Assembly: GCF_014334115.1 (NCBI RefSeq)
Contig: NZ_CP060494.1
Location: 372,001-436,000, forward strand
DNA length: 64,000 bases
Origin: Sphingosinithalassobacter sp. CS137
GTDB taxonomy: Bacteria > Pseudomonadota > Alphaproteobacteria > Sphingomonadales > Sphingomonadaceae
Reading direction: 5' to 3'
Shown here in pieces: positions 49,650-59,685 of the stretch. The position numbers and the translations under genes were made by a program. Position 1 is the first letter of the stretch. The number at the start of each line of letters is the position of its first letter. The notes beneath the pieces were generated by a model. It ran no database searches. It was given only the letters and a program-made list of their open reading frames with translations, and was not told the DNA's origin.

Positions 49650-51638
49650 ATGGAGGACGCCATCCTCGAGGAAGCCGCGCCCGCCGGCAGCGGACGCCGC
49701 ATGCAGGTCAATCCGCCGGTGTTCTTCATCTCGGCGGCACTGATCCTCGCCTTCGCGCTGGGCGGGGCGCTGTTCGCCGAACAGGCGGGCGTGCTGTTCG
49801 GCCGGATTCAGGCGCTGATCGTCGAGGATTTCGGCTGGTTCTACATCCTCGTCGTGGCGGGGTTCCTCGTCTTCGTCCTCTATCTGATGCTGAGCCGCTT
49901 CGGCGACGTGAAGCTGGGCCCGGACGAGAGCGAGCCGGACTATAGTTATCTCAGCTGGTTCGCGATGCTGTTCAGCGCAGGGATGGGCATCGGCCTCATC
50001 TTCTTCGGCGTCGCCGAGCCGGTGCAGCATTATGCCACGCCGCCGGTGGGAGAAGGCCGCACGCTCGATGCCGCGCGGCAGGCGATGATGCTCACTTTCT
50101 TCCATTGGGGGCTGCACGCCTGGGCGATCTATATCGTCGTCGGGCTGGCACTCGCCTATTTCGCCTTCCGCCGCGGGCTTCCGCTGGCGATCCGCTCGGC
50201 CCTCTATCCGCTGATCGGCAAGCGCATCCACGGCCCGATCGGCCATGCGATCGATATCTTCGCGGTGCTCGGCACGATGTTCGGCGTCGCGACGTCGCTC
50301 GGCCTCGGCGTGCTCCAGGTGAACGCGGGCTTCGGCTATCTGTTCGGCCTGCCGACCTCCACCTCGGTCCAGCTGATCCTGATCGCGGCGATCACCGGCA
50401 TGGCCACGCTTTCGGTCGTCATGGGGCTCGACAAGGGCGTGAAGCGCCTTTCCGAGCTGAACATCGTGCTGGCGGTGGCGCTGCTCGCCTTCGTGCTGTT
50501 CGCCGGATCGACGGTGTTCCTGCTCCAGGCGTTCGTCCAGAACATCGGCACCTATCTGGGCGCGGTCGTGCAGCGGACCTTCCGCATGTACGCCTATGAG
50601 CCCAATCCCTGGCTGGGCGACTGGACGCTGTTCTACTGGGGCTGGTGGATCGCCTGGTCGCCGTTCGTCGGGATGTTCATTGCCCGCATCTCGCGCGGGC
50701 GAACGATCCGCGAATTCGTGATGGGCGTGCTGCTGGTGCCGGTCGCCTTCACCTTCCTGTGGATGACCGTGTTCGGCAACACGGCGATCGGGCTCGACCT
50801 TTCAGGCGCCGCGCCGATCGCGGCGACGGTGGCGGACAATCTGCCGATCGCGCTGTTCGAGACGCTGAGCGCGCTGCCGCTCGCGACGATCACGTCGGGG
50901 ATCGCCACGCTGCTGGTCATCACCTTCTTCGTGACATCGGCCGATTCGGGCGCGCTGGTGATCGACATCATCACGTCGGGCGCAGCGGAGAATCCGCCGG
51001 TGTGGCAGCGGGTGTTCTGGGCCGTGACGGCCGGCGGCGTCGCGGCGGTGCTGCTGCTCGCGGGCGGGCTACAGGCGCTGCAGACGGCGGCGATCGCGAG
51101 CGCCCTGCCCTTCGCAGTGGTGATGGTGTTTATCGCCTACGGCCTGCTGCGCGCGCTCCAGATGGAAGGCAAGGCGAGCTCGATCGACATGGGCGTGGCC
51201 GAGGAAACCCCACCCGGACCGCATCTGAGCTGGCAGCAGCGGCTGGCGAGCATCACCAGCCACAACGACAAGAGCGACATCGCGGATTTCCTGACGGGCA
51301 CGGTGCGGCCGGCGCTCGACGCCGTGGCGGCCGAGCTGCGGGCGGCGGGGCTGGAGCCGAACTTCACCGGGGACGGCGAGCATATCGACGTGACCGTGCC
51401 GCACGGCGAGCGCGGCGCATTCCGCTACACCGTGCGCGCGCGGGGCTTTCGCTCGCCGAGCTTCGCCTGGGCCGAAAGCCGCAAGGCCGAGGCGGGCGAG
51501 CGGCGCCATTTCCGGGCCATGGCGTCCTCTTCCGAAGGCGACCAGCCGCACGACGTGACCGGATTCAGCGGCGACCAGATCATCAACGATCTGCTCAACC
51601 GCTATGCCCGGTTCCGCCACACCCGGCGGATGGAATAG
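49650..51638 (+). CDS. BCCT-family transporter (choline/betaine/carnitine)
   Basis: A 662-residue transporter. Twelve transmembrane helices cover about 25-510, with the BCCT motifs FSAGMGIGLIFFGVAEP, FHWGLHAWAIY and the Trp-rich FYWGWWIAWSPFVGMFIARI followed by SRGRTIREF. The C-terminal 140-residue cytoplasmic tail is of the BetT type, known in that family to control osmotic activation. It stands alone; the 230 bases upstream show no clear gene or betI-like operator, and no betaine synthesis genes are adjacent. It converges on the peptidase gene. Confidence 0.94.
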   Translation: MEDAILEEAAPAGSGRRMQVNPPVFFISAALILAFALGGALFAEQAGVLFGRIQALIVEDFGWFYILVVAGFLVFVLYLMLSRFGDVKLGPDESEPDYSYLSWFAMLFSAGMGIGLIFFGVAEPVQHYATPPVGEGRTLDAARQAMMLTFFHWGLHAWAIYIVVGLALAYFAFRRGLPLAIRSALYPLIGKRIHGPIGHAIDIFAVLGTMFGVATSLGLGVLQVNAGFGYLFGLPTSTSVQLILIAAITGMATLSVVMGLDKGVKRLSELNIVLAVALLAFVLFAGSTVFLLQAFVQNIGTYLGAVVQRTFRMYAYEPNPWLGDWTLFYWGWWIAWSPFVGMFIARISRGRTIREFVMGVLLVPVAFTFLWMTVFGNTAIGLDLSGAAPIAATVADNLPIALFETLSALPLATITSGIATLLVITFFVTSADSGALVIDIITSGAAENPPVWQRVFWAVTAGGVAAVLLLAGGLQALQTAAIASALPFAVVMVFIAYGLLRALQMEGKASSIDMGVAEETPPGPHLSWQQRLASITSHNDKSDIADFLTGTVRPALDAVAAELRAAGLEPNFTGDGEHIDVTVPHGERGAFRYTVRARGFRSPSFAWAESRKAEAGERRHFRAMASSSEGDQPHDVTGFSGDQIINDLLNRYARFRHTRRME

Positions 51639-51656
51639 CGGGCAGCGCGCGGCCGG

Positions 51657-52907
51657 TCAGCCGAACGGCCGTTCGATCGACGGCGGCGGCTCGCTAAACC
51701 AGCGCGGGCCGGCTTCGGTCATGTAGAGGCAATCCTCGAGCCGGATGCCGAAGCGACCGGGCAGATAGAGGCCGGGTTCGTTCGAGAAGCACATCCCGGG
51801 CGCGAGCGGAGTCGTCTCGCCGCGCACGAAGTTCACCGGCTCGTGCCCCTCGAGCCCGATGCCGTGACCGGTGCGGTGCGAGAGGCCGGGCAGCGCATAG
51901 TCCGAGCCATAGCCGAGGCTTTGGTAATGGGCGCGCACGGCATCGTCGACGGCGCCGGCGGGGCGACCGATCCGAGCCGCATCGAACGCGATCTGCTGGC
52001 CCTGGCGGACATGGTTCCAGACCCGGCGCTGCTCGACGCTCGGATCGCCGAACACGAAGCTGCGCGAGACATCCGACTCATAGTCGTGCACCGAACAGCC
52101 GCAGTCCATGAGGACGACTTCGCCGGGGCGGACCTGCTGCGGCTGGCCCGACCCGTGCGGATAGGCCGAAGCCTCGCCGAGCAGGATCAGGTTGAATTCG
52201 ACGCTGCCGCCGAGCCGGGCGGTGGCCGCGCTCATCAGCGCGCCGATGTCGCGCGGGCTCATCCCCGCCTCGATCCGCGGCCAGGTCCAGCGATAGGCGG
52301 CGACAGTAACGTCGGTAGCGGCCTGCATCAGCGCGATCTCGTGCGGCGACTTGAGCATGCGGCAGCCGCGGACGACCGGATTGCCGGACACGATTTCGGC
52401 ACCCGGAAGCGCGCGGGCGAGCCCATCGACCGCGAAGTGGCGCACCGTCTCCTCGATTCCGACCGGCCGGTCCGCCAACCGCTTCTCGCGCAGCCAGCCG
52501 GCGACGACCGCGAGAGGATCCTCATGTTCCTGCCAGACGCGGACCTCGGCATCGATGCCGAGCGATTCGCGCACCGACGGCTCCTCGAAGAAGGGCGTGA
52601 CGATCAGCGGATCGCCTTCGACCGGGAGCACGACCGCAGTGAGTCGTTCGCTGCGCCACCAGCGCACGCCGGTGAAGTAGATCATGCTGGCGCCGGGCTC
52701 GATCAGCACCGATCCGATGCCGTGCCGCCGCATCAGCGCCTGGGCACGGGCGATCCGCGCGCGCCGCTCGTCGGGGCCGATCGGCTGCACGCCGCCGGTG
52801 ATGTCGGTCAGCTCGGCGGCATCCTGCATCGCCCAGGCGAAGCGCGGGGCGAGCAGCGGCGCGGCGGAGGCTGCCGCCAGCATCGCACGGCGCGACAGGC
52901 GCATCAT
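51657..52907 (-). CDS. Tat-exported M24-family metallopeptidase (prolidase-like)
   Basis: A 416-residue pita-bread-fold peptidase. The N-terminus MMRLSRRAMLAAASAAPLLA has a twin-Arg signal, so it is exported folded with its metals. The creatinase-like N-terminal domain is followed by the catalytic domain, with metal ligands in LMDCGCSVHDYESDVSRSF (two Asp), HRTGHGIGLEGHE (His), FSNEPGLYL (Glu) and RLEDCLYM (Glu). The family cleaves X-Pro dipeptides or related bonds. Its start overlaps the stop of the symporter gene, so peptide cleavage in the periplasm may feed that transporter; this is inference. Confidence 0.92.
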   Translation of the reverse strand: MMRLSRRAMLAAASAAPLLAPRFAWAMQDAAELTDITGGVQPIGPDERRARIARAQALMRRHGIGSVLIEPGASMIYFTGVRWWRSERLTAVVLPVEGDPLIVTPFFEEPSVRESLGIDAEVRVWQEHEDPLAVVAGWLREKRLADRPVGIEETVRHFAVDGLARALPGAEIVSGNPVVRGCRMLKSPHEIALMQAATDVTVAAYRWTWPRIEAGMSPRDIGALMSAATARLGGSVEFNLILLGEASAYPHGSGQPQQVRPGEVVLMDCGCSVHDYESDVSRSFVFGDPSVEQRRVWNHVRQGQQIAFDAARIGRPAGAVDDAVRAHYQSLGYGSDYALPGLSHRTGHGIGLEGHEPVNFVRGETTPLAPGMCFSNEPGLYLPGRFGIRLEDCLYMTEAGPRWFSEPPPSIERPFG

Positions 52908-54223
52908 GCGACCACCGGCTCGGCCGCTTCAGGGCCATCCTGTTCGCCGCGCGACACCACCGTGGCGAGAACCAGATCGCCCACCACGTTGAGCGTGGTC
53001 CGGCACATGTCGAGGAAGCGATCGACGCCGAGCACGAGGCCGATCCCTTCGGGCGGGACGCCGACCATGCCGAGGATCAGCGCGACCACCGGCAGCGAGC
53101 CGGCAGGAACGCCCGCCGTGCCGATGCCGCCGAGGATGCAGATCAGCATGACCGTGAGCTGCTGCAGGAAATCGAGCTCGACGCCGAAGAACTGGGCGAG
53201 GAACAGGACGGTGACGCCCTCGAACATCGCCGTGCCGTTCTGGTTGGCGGTGGCGCCGACAGTGAGCACGAAGCGGGCGACCTTGCGCGGCAGCTTGAGC
53301 TCCATGTCGGCGACGCGCAGCGCCGTAGGCAGCGTGGCGTTCGACGAGGCGGTGGAGAAGGCCATCACGCTGGCTTCCGAGGTCTGGCGGAAGAAGGCGA
53401 TCGGGCTCTTGCGCGCGATCAGCACCAGCAGCAGCGGGAAGACGACGAACATCTGCGTGCCGAGCGCGAGCAGCACCACGCCGACATAGGCCGAAAGCCG
53501 GGCGATCAGTTCCCAGCCGAACAGTGCCGCCAGATTGAACATGAAGCAGAAGACCGCGAGCGGCGCCATCTTGATGACGATACCGATCAGCTTCATCGCG
53601 ACGGTGAAAATGCCCTCGATCCCGCGCTGGAGCACCTGCACCTCGGGCCGGTTGCCGGCGATGAGGATGCCGATGCCGAAGAACAGCGCGAAGAACATCA
53701 CCGCGAGAATGTCGTTCGCGGTCATCGCGGCGATCACGTTCGACGGGACGATCGAGAGCAGCGCGTCCATGCCGGTGGGTGTCGAGCCGGTGCGCTCGAG
53801 AATCGCGCTGGCGCCTGCCCCGGCTTCGTCGAGCATCGCCTGGACGACGGCGAGATCGGTGCCGTCGCCCGGACGCAGCCAGTTGACCCAGCCGATGCTG
53901 ATGAGGACGGCGACCGAGGAGACGACGACGGTGAGCAGCAGCGTGCGCAGGCCGACGCGGCGGAGCGAGCGGACCTCGCCCATCTCCGCGATGCCGACGA
54001 CGAGCGCCGAGAAGAGCAGCGGAATGACCAGCATGAACAACAGCCGCAGGAACAGCTGGCCGATCGGGCCGGTGACATAGGTGGTGACGAACGCCACCCA
54101 ATCGGCACCCGCGGCGTAGAAATGGACGATCAGGCCGAGCGCCAGCCCGAGCGCGAAGCCGCCCAGCATCCACCATTGCAACCTGCTCTCGCGCTGATCC
54201 TCGCGCGGCGGCGTCGCTTCCAT
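52904..54223 (-). CDS. Dicarboxylate/amino acid:cation symporter (SDF/GltP-DctA family)
   Basis: A 439-residue secondary transporter. Eight helices and two re-entrant hairpins are expected; HP1 reads MAFSTASSNATLPTAL and the TM7 motif is NQNGTAMFEGV, variants of the SSSS and NMDGT signatures. HP2 follows with GGIGTAGVPAGSLPV. The substrate may be glutamate, aspartate or C4-dicarboxylates. The ATG preceded by a G-rich ribosome site was chosen over one 14 codons upstream. It lies 28 bases after the GST gene and overlaps the peptidase gene. Confidence 0.93.
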   Translation of the reverse strand: MEATPPREDQRESRLQWWMLGGFALGLALGLIVHFYAAGADWVAFVTTYVTGPIGQLFLRLLFMLVIPLLFSALVVGIAEMGEVRSLRRVGLRTLLLTVVVSSVAVLISIGWVNWLRPGDGTDLAVVQAMLDEAGAGASAILERTGSTPTGMDALLSIVPSNVIAAMTANDILAVMFFALFFGIGILIAGNRPEVQVLQRGIEGIFTVAMKLIGIVIKMAPLAVFCFMFNLAALFGWELIARLSAYVGVVLLALGTQMFVVFPLLLVLIARKSPIAFFRQTSEASVMAFSTASSNATLPTALRVADMELKLPRKVARFVLTVGATANQNGTAMFEGVTVLFLAQFFGVELDFLQQLTVMLICILGGIGTAGVPAGSLPVVALILGMVGVPPEGIGLVLGVDRFLDMCRTTLNVVGDLVLATVVSRGEQDGPEAAEPVVA

Positions 54224-54251
54224 TCCAGTCCCCCCGGTTATGTCGTTCGCG

Positions 54252-54893
54252 TCACGCATAGGCATAGGGGCCGCCCTTGGCGAGAGCCGAGCGATAGGCC
54301 GGGCGGGCGTGGATCGTCTCGAGCCAGCGGGCGATGTGCGGGCGGCCCTCCGCGGCGCCGGCGCGCGCGACCGCCGCTTCGAGCGGGAAGCTCATCATCA
54401 CGTCAGCGGCGGTGAATTCCTCGCCGGCGAACCAGGGGCGGCCGGCGAGCTCGGCTTCGATCCAGTCGAGATGGACGTCGATCATCGGCTGGATGCGCTT
54501 CTGCGCGCTCCTGCCGAAGAGCGGGATGCGGCCGAGCACCAGCTTGAGCAGCAGCGGCGGCATCAGCGAGCCTTCGGCATAATGGAGGAACTGGCGATAG
54601 CGCAGGACCGACTCGCGGTGCGAGGGCGGGCCGAGGCGGCCGTCGGCCTTCTCGACCAGATATTCGACGATCGCGCCGGTTTCGGCGACCACGCGCGGAC
54701 CCGCGGCAGTGCTGGTGTCTTCGATCACCGGCGACTTGCCCAGCGGATGGACCTTGCGCAGCTCGGGCGGGGCCAGCATCGCCCTGGGGTCGCGCGCGTA
54801 GCGGACGACTTCATAGGGAAGCTCGAGCTCCTCGAGCATCCAGAGCACGCGCTGCGAACGCGAATTTTCGAGATGGTGGACGCGAATGGTCAT
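54252..54893 (-). CDS. Glutathione S-transferase family protein
   Basis: A 213-residue protein. The N-terminal thioredoxin-like domain reads IRVHHLENSRSQRVLWMLEE, with Ser in the catalytic position, and HPLGKSPVIED as the glutathione-binding cis-Pro region and AETGAIVEYL after it. The C-terminal helical domain includes AGEEFTAADVMMSFPLEAA. It heads a likely operon with the symporter and peptidase genes. Substrate unknown. Confidence 0.93.
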   Translation of the reverse strand: MTIRVHHLENSRSQRVLWMLEELELPYEVVRYARDPRAMLAPPELRKVHPLGKSPVIEDTSTAAGPRVVAETGAIVEYLVEKADGRLGPPSHRESVLRYRQFLHYAEGSLMPPLLLKLVLGRIPLFGRSAQKRIQPMIDVHLDWIEAELAGRPWFAGEEFTAADVMMSFPLEAAVARAGAAEGRPHIARWLETIHARPAYRSALAKGGPYAYA

Positions 54894-54962
54894 CCGGGCT
54901 CTCCTGATCGGCGATAGCGCGCCTGCTTGAGCACGAAACGGCCGCCGCGTCGACCGGACGCG

Positions 54963-54993
54963 AAAAGACCCGGCGCAGGGAGTGCGCCGGGTC
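54963..54993 (-). terminator. Rho-independent terminator after recA
   Basis: On the minus strand GACCCGGCGCA and TGCGCCGGGTC form a perfect 11-pair stem with a 5-base loop, followed by TTTT. It lies 75 bases after the recA stop, between it and the GST gene. Confidence 0.88.
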
Positions 54994-55067
54994 CTTCGAC
55001 GGGAGAGGCTCCCATCGCCGTCGCGCCGCGCCGCCGAGGGCGGGCGACGGCGGCGTCTTCTACGCGA

Positions 55068-56153
55068 TCAGAGATCGTCCTCGGCGTCGGGGCCGGTCAT
55101 CATCTCCTCGGCGACCTGCTCGGTGCGGCCGCGGATCGCGGCCTCGAGCCGCTGACAGATCTCGGGATTTTCCTTGAGGAAGGTCTTGGCGTTCTCGCGT
55201 CCCTGGCCGATGCGGACACTGTCGTAGCTGAACCAGGCGCCCGCCTTCTCGACCAGCCCGGCCTTCACGCCCAGATCGAGGATCTCGCCGATCTTGGAAA
55301 TGCCCTCGCCGTACATGATGTCGAATTCGACCTGCTTGAACGGCGGGGCGACCTTGTTCTTCACCACCTTCACGCGCGTCGAATTGCCGACGATGTCGTC
55401 GCGATCCTTGATCTGGCCGGTACGGCGGATGTCGAGACGGACCGAGGCGTAGAATTTGAGCGCGTTGCCGCCCGTCGTCGTCTCGGGGTTGCCGTACATC
55501 ACGCCGATCTTCATGCGCAGCTGGTTGATGAAGATCACCATGCAGCGCGATCGGCTGATCGAGCCGGTGAGCTTGCGCAGCGACTGCGACATCAGCCGCG
55601 CCTGCAGGCCGACATGGCTGTCGCCCATCTCGCCTTCGATCTCGGCACGCGGGACGAGCGCGGCGACCGAATCGACCACCAGCACGTCGATCGCGTTCGA
55701 GCGGACGAGCGTGTCGGTGATCTCGAGCGCCTGCTCGCCGGTATCGGGCTGCGAGACGATCAGCTCGTCGATGTCGACGCCCAGCTTGCGGGCATAGACC
55801 GGATCGAGCGCATGCTCGGCGTCGACGAAGGCGGCGGTGCCGCCCATCCGCTGCGCCTCGGCGATGACGTGGAGCGCGAGCGTGGTCTTGCCCGAGCTTT
55901 CCGGCCCATAGACTTCGATCACGCGGCCGCGCGGCAGGCCGCCGACGCCGAGCGCGATGTCGAGCCCGAGCGAGCCGGTCGAGATCGCCTCGACCTGCAT
56001 CGCCTCCTTCTGGCCGAGCTTCATCGCGCTGCCCTTGCCGAACGCGCGGTCGATCTGGGCGAGCGCCGCGTCGAGCGCCTTCTGGCGGTCGCCCGCCGCC
56101 TTGTCCGTGGATGCTGCCATCTTGCCGTCGATCACCTTGAGAGATGCCGCCAT
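55068..56153 (-). CDS. recA: Recombinase RecA
   Basis: A 361-residue strand-exchange protein that also activates LexA self-cleavage. Walker A is GPESSGKT at 83-90, Walker [19 protein letters not shown], the L1 and L2 DNA loops are [18 protein letters not shown] and [20 protein letters not shown], and the C-terminus is acidic (GPDAEDDL). A second ATG eleven codons in is possible; the longer form matches other sphingomonads as I remember them. A SOS box lies 76 bases before the start and a strong terminator follows. Confidence 0.98.
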   Translation of the reverse strand: MAASLKVIDGKMAASTDKAAGDRQKALDAALAQIDRAFGKGSAMKLGQKEAMQVEAISTGSLGLDIALGVGGLPRGRVIEVYGPESSGKTTLALHVIAEAQRMGGTAAFVDAEHALDPVYARKLGVDIDELIVSQPDTGEQALEITDTLVRSNAIDVLVVDSVAALVPRAEIEGEMGDSHVGLQARLMSQSLRKLTGSISRSRCMVIFINQLRMKIGVMYGNPETTTGGNALKFYASVRLDIRRTGQIKDRDDIVGNSTRVKVVKNKVAPPFKQVEFDIMYGEGISKIGEILDLGVKAGLVEKAGAWFSYDSVRIGQGRENAKTFLKENPEICQRLEAAIRGRTEQVAEEMMTGPDAEDDL

Positions 56154-56228
56154 TTCGAAGCCCTCGCCGCTAGAGGATTGCCGTCACGCATTCAACGTGA
56201 ATGGTGGCGTACACCAAATGTTCCAACG

Positions 56229-56243
56229 GAACAAGAGCGGAAC
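56229..56243 (-). promoter_or_regulatory. LexA (SOS) box of recA
   Basis: GAAC-N7-GAAC on the plus strand, read toward recA as GTTCCGCTCTTGTTC, matches the alphaproteobacterial LexA consensus GTTC-N7-GTTC. Just beside it GTTCC-AAC-GGAAC (56220-56232) is a perfect inverted repeat sharing one half-site. The box lies 76 bases from the recA ATG and 46 bases from the divergent GTG start of the DUF1493 gene, so LexA could affect both. Confidence 0.85.
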
Positions 56244-56288
56244 TTTTCGCCACTCCCCTTCCCCGCCCCTGGCGGCTAGAAGCGCCCG

Positions 56289-56726
56289 GTGAGCATCATT
56301 GAACAGGACATACGCGACCTTCTGGCCGAACGCAGCGGGGTGGCGCGCGACCGGATCCGCGGCGATTCGCGGCTGCTGCAGGATCTGGGGCTGCACGGCG
56401 ACGCGGCGGTGGGATTCTTCACTGCGGTCGCGGCGCGCCACCAGGTCGAGCTGACGGCGCTATGGAAGCGTTGGGACCGGCATTTCGGGCCGGAGCGGCT
56501 GCCGCTCGTCGCATGGCTGGCGTTCCTGCCGGCAGCGGTCGGCGGCGCACTCGCGGGCGACTGGCTCGGCGAAACGCTCTACCTGACACGCGACGGCACC
56601 CGCGTGCTCGCGATCGGACTGGCGATCGGCGCGGTGTGGCTGATCGCCCGGCTCGCACCGCGGCGCGGCCAGGCGCCGATCCGCGTCGACGAAGTGGTGG
56701 CGGCCGCCCGGCGCGGCCGCTGGTGA
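56289..56726 (+). CDS. DUF1493-like acyl-carrier-fold protein with membrane segments
   Basis: A 145-residue protein starting at GTG. The N-terminal 60 residues resemble DUF1493, an acyl carrier protein-like fold (LLQDLGLHGDAAVGFFTAVA), but where an acyl carrier would have the DSL serine this has GDAAV, so no phosphopantetheine attachment is expected. Two hydrophobic segments follow (about 75-92 and 105-123), then a basic tail. Function unknown. It is divergent from recA and its promoter region contains the recA SOS box. Confidence 0.7.
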   Translation: MSIIEQDIRDLLAERSGVARDRIRGDSRLLQDLGLHGDAAVGFFTAVAARHQVELTALWKRWDRHFGPERLPLVAWLAFLPAAVGGALAGDWLGETLYLTRDGTRVLAIGLAIGAVWLIARLAPRRGQAPIRVDEVVAAARRGRW

Positions 56727-56736
56727 GGCGAGCGCC

Positions 56737-57090
56737 TCAGCCCAGTGAATCGAGCGCGGCCTCGACGCCTTCGAGCGTGAAGGGCTTGGAGAGCACCGGG
56801 CGATCCTTGTAGACCTCGACAATCGTGTCGTCCGATCCGCCGGTGGCGAGGACGAACGGGATCCCCGCCGCGGCCAGGGCATCGGCGACCGGCCAGCTCT
56901 TTTCGCCGCCGCGCAGATTCACGTCGAGAATCGCGGCATCGATATCGCCGGTCTCGATCCGGGGAATCGCAGTCTCGCAGCTGTCGGCCGTGCCCGCGAC
57001 GCGGCGGCCGAGCAGATCGAGAAAATCCTCGAGCATCATCGAAATGAGCGGTTCGTCCTCGACGATCAGGACGCGCTGCGGCTCAGCCAT
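56737..57090 (-). CDS. Stand-alone response regulator receiver
   Basis: A 117-residue single-domain receiver. Acidic residues VEDE, the phosphoacceptor Asp in DAAILDVNLRGG, the Thr/Ser position ATGG and Lys in VLSKPF are all present. Without an output domain it probably acts by protein contact or as a phosphate sink. It lies downstream of cckA in the same direction, 145 bases away, and converges on the DUF1493 gene. No dedicated kinase is identified. Confidence 0.9.
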   Translation of the reverse strand: MAEPQRVLIVEDEPLISMMLEDFLDLLGRRVAGTADSCETAIPRIETGDIDAAILDVNLRGGEKSWPVADALAAAGIPFVLATGGSDDTIVEVYKDRPVLSKPFTLEGVEAALDSLG

Positions 57091-57235
57091 GGAGCTTCGC
57101 CACGCCCGCGGCCGTCGAACGGCTCGCCCTCATTCCGCGCGCAGCACTTCGGTGCCCGGACCCACAAAGGCGCATTCGACACATACTCCCCCACTCGCCG
57201 CACACGCTACGGCAGTCCAGCCCATGCCAAAGACT

Positions 57236-59626
57236 TCATTTCGTTGCAAGAACGTCGCGCGCGGCCTCGGCGAGCTGCTGGACGGAAAAGGGCTTGGGGA
57301 GGAAGGCGATATTGTCGAGATCGATCGACTTGCGCAGCTGTTCCTCGGCATAGCCCGACATGAAGAGAATCGGGATATCCGGATAGCGCGCCCGCACGCG
57401 GCGCGCCATCGTCGGCCCGTCCATCGACGGCATCACCACGTCCGACACCAGCAGATCGGGCTTGTCGCACCGATCGAGCAGTTCGAGCGCGACTTCGCCG
57501 TTCTCCGCCGTCAGCACGGTATAGCCCTGGCGCGTGAGCGCACGCTCGGCCACCGCGCGGACCATATCCTCGTCCTCGACCACCAGCACCGTGCCGCTGC
57601 CCCAGAGATCGGCGGGCTTCTCCTTCGGCGCGGCGGGTGCCTTGCTCGCCTCCGCGGCGGCGTGGACGGGGAGATAGATGGTGAAGGCGGTCCCCTGCCC
57701 CGGCTCGCTTTCGGCGAAGATGAAACCTCCCGACTGCTTGATGATGCCATAGACGGTCGAGAGGCCGAGGCCGGTACCCTTGCCCACTTCCTTGGTCGTG
57801 AAGAAGGGCTCGAAGATCTTGGGCAGCACCTCGGGCGGAATACCCGTCCCCGTGTCCGAAATGCGCAGCGCGGTATAATCGGCGAGCGGAAGGACATCCT
57901 CCTCCATCTGGCGCACGTCGGCGGCGGTGACCGTCATCGTCTCGATCGTGAGCATGCCGCCACCGCTGGGATTCTTGGCGAGCATCGCGTCGCGCGCGTT
58001 GACGGCTAGGTTGACGACGACCTGTTCGAGCTGCCCCGGATCGGCGCGGACCGGACCGAGATTGCGGCCGTGCTTGACCTCGAGCCGGACGGTCTCGCCG
58101 AGCAGCCGCTTGAGCAGGTTCGAGACTTCGGAGATCACGTCGGGCAGCTGGAGCACCTGCGGCCGCAGCGTCTGCTGGCGCGAAAAGGCGAGCAGCTGGC
58201 GCGTCAGGCTGGCGGCGCGATTCGAATTGGCGCGGATCTGCTGAATGTCGTCATAGTCGCTGTCGCCGGGCGAATGGCGCATCAGCATCAGATCGCAATG
58301 GCCGATGATCGCGGTGAGGATGTTGTTGAAATCATGCGCGACGCCGCCGGCGAGCTGGCCCACCGCCTGCATCTTCGTCGCCTGCGCGACCTGGCGCTTG
58401 AGCTTGCCCTCCTCCCCCGAATCCTTGAGGCTGATGAGGACCGCCGCCTCGCCGAGCCCGCGCGCGGCGGCGATCGAGACGGCGACCGGCTCCTCGGGCG
58501 CATCGGCGAGGCGGATCGCCATGTCGGTCGCATGCGCGGCACCGCCGGCGAAGCGGCGGACCGCATCGGCGAGCGCGGCCTTGTCCTCGCGCACGACCAG
58601 ATCGCCCGGATAGAGCGGCGGGGCAGCGGCATTGACGCGCGTCGCCCGCACGAAGGCGTCGTTCATATGGACGAAGCGGCCGTCGCGATCGACCAGCGCC
58701 ATGCCGAGCGGAAGCAGCGAGATGAGCGAGCGGACATGCGCGCTGGCGCTGCCGCCGATCGCGGGCGAGTTCACTGCGCTCGTCTCTTCGTCGAGCAGCG
58801 CCACCAGCATCGGGGCGTCCTCGCCGTCGAGGAACGGAATCTGAAGCACGCGCAGCGGCGTACCGGTCGTCCCCTCGCGCTCGAAACGGACCTGCCCGCT
58901 GCTGTCGGTGATGAGGAAGCGCGTGAAATCGCGCCCCTCGATCGCGGCTTCCTCATGCCCCATCGCGCGCAGGCGCAGCACGCGGTTCGCGGCGCGCACC
59001 CGCCCCTCGGGCGAAACGAGCGCAGTCATCACTCCGGCCGAGGCGAGACGATCGCCGGTGTGGCCGGCAATGAGGGTCTGGACGGTCTGGGCGAGATCGA
59101 CCGCCTGAACGCCGGCGAAGCGCCAGACGAGCATCTCGTCATTCACGCGCTCGACACTGGCGGTGACGCGCGCGCCGGAGACGTCGAGCGCGTCGGTGCG
59201 GCCGCTGCCGTCGCGCCAGGCGGCGCGACCCGCGGCGCCGAGCGCCGAAAGCGCGGCATCGCCGACGGGCAGGCTGGGCGGTGTGGGAAAGCCGCCGAAC
59301 AGCGATTCGTAGCGGGCGTTGGCGCAGACCAGCCGGCCGGCGCGATCGGTGACGGCGAGCGCATCGTCGCTCGCCGCCGCGAGCGCGTGGGCGACGGCCC
59401 AGTCGACGACGGGCTCGGCTGCGGCATCGGACGCGAACAGCCGCCGGAACGTATAGAGCCCGCCGGCGATCAACAGTCCGGCGGCGACGAAGCCGACCGC
59501 GAGCGCACGATCGCCGATCGTCGTGAGGATCAGCCCGGCCGCCGCGATCCCCGCGACGAGCGCAGCGGCGAGCGGCAGCAGGGTGCGATTGCGAACGGGC
59601 TTGGAACCGGCGGGAAGCGTGGCCAT
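57236..59626 (-). CDS. cckA: Hybrid histidine kinase CckA
   Basis: A 796-residue master cell cycle kinase that through ChpT controls CtrA. Two N-terminal transmembrane segments (about 14-36 and 42-62), PAS-like domains (about 80-170 and 290-400), HisKA with the phosphoacceptor His in [17 protein letters not shown], ATPase boxes ([39 protein letters not shown]) and a C-terminal receiver with Asp in [14 protein letters not shown]. The VAHDFNN form of the H box and the attached receiver are typical of CckA. ChpT and CtrA are not in the window. Confidence 0.95.
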   Translation of the reverse strand: MATLPAGSKPVRNRTLLPLAAALVAGIAAAGLILTTIGDRALAVGFVAAGLLIAGGLYTFRRLFASDAAAEPVVDWAVAHALAAASDDALAVTDRAGRLVCANARYESLFGGFPTPPSLPVGDAALSALGAAGRAAWRDGSGRTDALDVSGARVTASVERVNDEMLVWRFAGVQAVDLAQTVQTLIAGHTGDRLASAGVMTALVSPEGRVRAANRVLRLRAMGHEEAAIEGRDFTRFLITDSSGQVRFEREGTTGTPLRVLQIPFLDGEDAPMLVALLDEETSAVNSPAIGGSASAHVRSLISLLPLGMALVDRDGRFVHMNDAFVRATRVNAAAPPLYPGDLVVREDKAALADAVRRFAGGAAHATDMAIRLADAPEEPVAVSIAAARGLGEAAVLISLKDSGEEGKLKRQVAQATKMQAVGQLAGGVAHDFNNILTAIIGHCDLMLMRHSPGDSDYDDIQQIRANSNRAASLTRQLLAFSRQQTLRPQVLQLPDVISEVSNLLKRLLGETVRLEVKHGRNLGPVRADPGQLEQVVVNLAVNARDAMLAKNPSGGGMLTIETMTVTAADVRQMEEDVLPLADYTALRISDTGTGIPPEVLPKIFEPFFTTKEVGKGTGLGLSTVYGIIKQSGGFIFAESEPGQGTAFTIYLPVHAAAEASKAPAAPKEKPADLWGSGTVLVVEDEDMVRAVAERALTRQGYTVLTAENGEVALELLDRCDKPDLLVSDVVMPSMDGPTMARRVRARYPDIPILFMSGYAEEQLRKSIDLDNIAFLPKPFSVQQLAEAARDVLATK

Positions 59627-59685
59627 GCCCCGTCCTGTGCCGGAGCCGCGCGCCGGTCAAGCGGGCGCGCGGCTCGGGCCGGGGA

